Assembly: GCA_030066855.1 (NCBI GenBank)
Contig: JASJAU010000010.1
Location: 1 to 64,000 of the forward strand
DNA: 64,000 bases
Source: Paracoccaceae bacterium
GTDB taxonomy: Bacteria > Pseudomonadota > Alphaproteobacteria > Rhodobacterales > Rhodobacteraceae
Direction: 5' to 3'
In this document: piece after piece, positions 63,399 to 64,000 of the stretch
How positions within the stretch are numbered: the first letter of the stretch is position 1
Layout: every line of letters starts with the position of its first letter
Notes under the pieces: model-generated
The model's database searches: none
What the model saw: only the letters and a program-made list of their open reading frames with translations
Told to the model about the DNA's origin: nothing
Position numbers and translations under genes: made by a program

Positions 63399-64000
63399 AT
63401 GTCAGCCCTTCTCTTCCGCAACGCGCGTCTGATCGACCCTGAAAAGGGGATTGAATCCCTTGGGACGCTCGCCGTTCGCGATGGGGTGATATCGGGTCCG
63501 ACAGGCATGGACGACGCCGAGGTCGTCGACTGCGACGGCAAATGCCTCGCCCCCGGCATTGTCGATATCGGCGTGAAGGTCTCCGAGCCGGGCGAGCGCC
63601 ACAAAGAGAGCTTCGGCTCAGCCGGGCTCGCTGCTGCTGCCGGCGGGATCACAACCATCGTCACCCGGCCTGACACTTTGCCGGCCATCGATACGCCTGA
63701 GACCCTGGAATTCGTCCGCCGGCGCGCCAATGAGGCGAGCCCGGTACGGGTTCTGCCCATGGCTTCGCTGACGCGGGGCCGCCAGGGACGGGAGATGTCC
63801 GAGATCGGGTTTCTTCTGGACGCGGGCGCCGTGGCCTTCACCGACTGCGACGCATTTTGCGCAAACACCAAGGTCTTCTCCAGATGCCTGACCTATGCGG
63901 CGAGCCTCGGCGCGCTTGTGATCGGTCATCCTCAGGAGCCGGTGCTGTCCGACGGCGCCGCCGCGACGAGCGGGAAGTTCGCCTCGCTCAAAGGCCTCCC
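63399..64000 (+). CDS. Dihydroorotase-like protein lacking HxH metal ligands, 3' end cut by window edge
   Basis: The visible 200 residues show a dihydroorotase N-terminus: LLFRNARLIDPEKGIESLGT, then CLAPGIVDIGVKVSEPGERHKES. In active enzymes the segment after PGxxD is H-x-H; here it is Gly58-Val-Lys60, so the binuclear zinc site cannot form normally. GSAGLAAAAGGITTIV and RPDTLPAIDTP follow as usual. Family knowledge: such pseudo-dihydroorotases (PyrC', PyrX) serve as structural partners of PyrB. A catalytic pyrC should exist elsewhere in the genome. Confidence 0.88.
   Translation, partial: MSALLFRNARLIDPEKGIESLGTLAVRDGVISGPTGMDDAEVVDCDGKCLAPGIVDIGVKVSEPGERHKESFGSAGLAAAAGGITTIVTRPDTLPAIDTPETLEFVRRRANEASPVRVLPMASLTRGRQGREMSEIGFLLDAGAVAFTDCDAFCANTKVFSRCLTYAASLGALVIGHPQEPVLSDGAAATSGKFASLKGL

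Noticed and set aside
1..64000. CRISPR arrays, insertion sequences, prophage, tRNA or rRNA genes
   Set aside because: No regularly spaced repeats, transposase or integrase frames, attachment-site duplications or recognisable tRNA/rRNA sequences were found by reading. A tRNA scan would be the decisive check.

Overview
The window is a gene-dense, GC-rich stretch of alphaproteobacterial chromosome. The gene set fits the Rhodobacteraceae/Roseobacter group: a DUF1013 (TrcR-type) regulator, COQ9, an L-malyl-CoA lyase closely resembling Mcl1 of the ethylmalonyl-CoA pathway, YtoQ, DUF1244, a DUF4175/TIGR02302 protein, an SDR next to hemF, and a dihydroorotase-like gene that lacks the metal-binding histidines downstream of pyrB. 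This taxonomic statement is inference from gene content; no rRNA or tRNA gene was found to fix it.

Layout. 1-3.3 kb: DUF1013 regulator (cut by the edge), secreted RNase T2, quinone oxidoreductase, COQ9 and rpsU. 3.3-7.4 kb: methyltransferase, OsmC, a Popeye-like membrane protein, and a divergent Lrp/alanine dehydrogenase pair. 7.4-8.8 kb: a less GC-rich patch with a CRP-family regulator, a perfect TGTGA-N6-TCACA site and a 47-residue peptide gene. 8.8-11.1 kb: redoxin, MscL, GST, YtoQ. 11.2-17.5 kb: pheS-(small ORF)-pheT, rpmI-rplT, a small membrane protein and pyk. 17.6-20.8 kb: N-formylglutamate amidohydrolase-like protein, DUF1244 and a PAS-GGDEF-EAL protein with a broken EAL motif. 20.9-25 kb: a D-amino-acid operon (dgcN-dgcA-D-amino-acid transaminase) divergent from mcl1 across a 259-bp region with TTTGCAAA-like repeats. 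25-32 kb: accA, methyltransferase, amylosucrase, the ftsE-ftsX-plsC operon and a zinc-ribbon protein. 32-44 kb: DUF4175 protein, lysA, ileS, VIT transporter, a cyclic-nucleotide-domain/thioredoxin-reductase-like fusion, and ycjX-ycjF. 44-51.5 kb: truA, a DUF4198/HupE pair whose start codons overlap, two SDRs, hemF, an rRNA methyltransferase-like gene and clpS. 51.6-61.8 kb: HAD hydrolase, SPOR-type DD-carboxypeptidase, YqgE, a DsbD-alpha-like protein, an RND pump with its adaptor, moaB and a uracil-DNA glycosylase. 61.9-64 kb: pyrB, a membrane-anchored protein and a pseudo-dihydroorotase cut by the edge.

Most of this is housekeeping chromosome: no insertion sequence, prophage, CRISPR array or integrase was seen. 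The observations most worth follow-up are: the CRP-like regulator with a perfect CRP site in front of a tiny peptide gene; the three-gene D-amino-acid operon facing mcl1; five convergent gene pairs whose stop codons are shared inside a CTAG tetranucleotide; the divergent pair sharing CATG; and several proteins of familiar folds that have lost catalytic residues (EAL to KAL, an SDR without its lysine, a dihydroorotase without HxH, a thioredoxin-reductase fold without CxxC).
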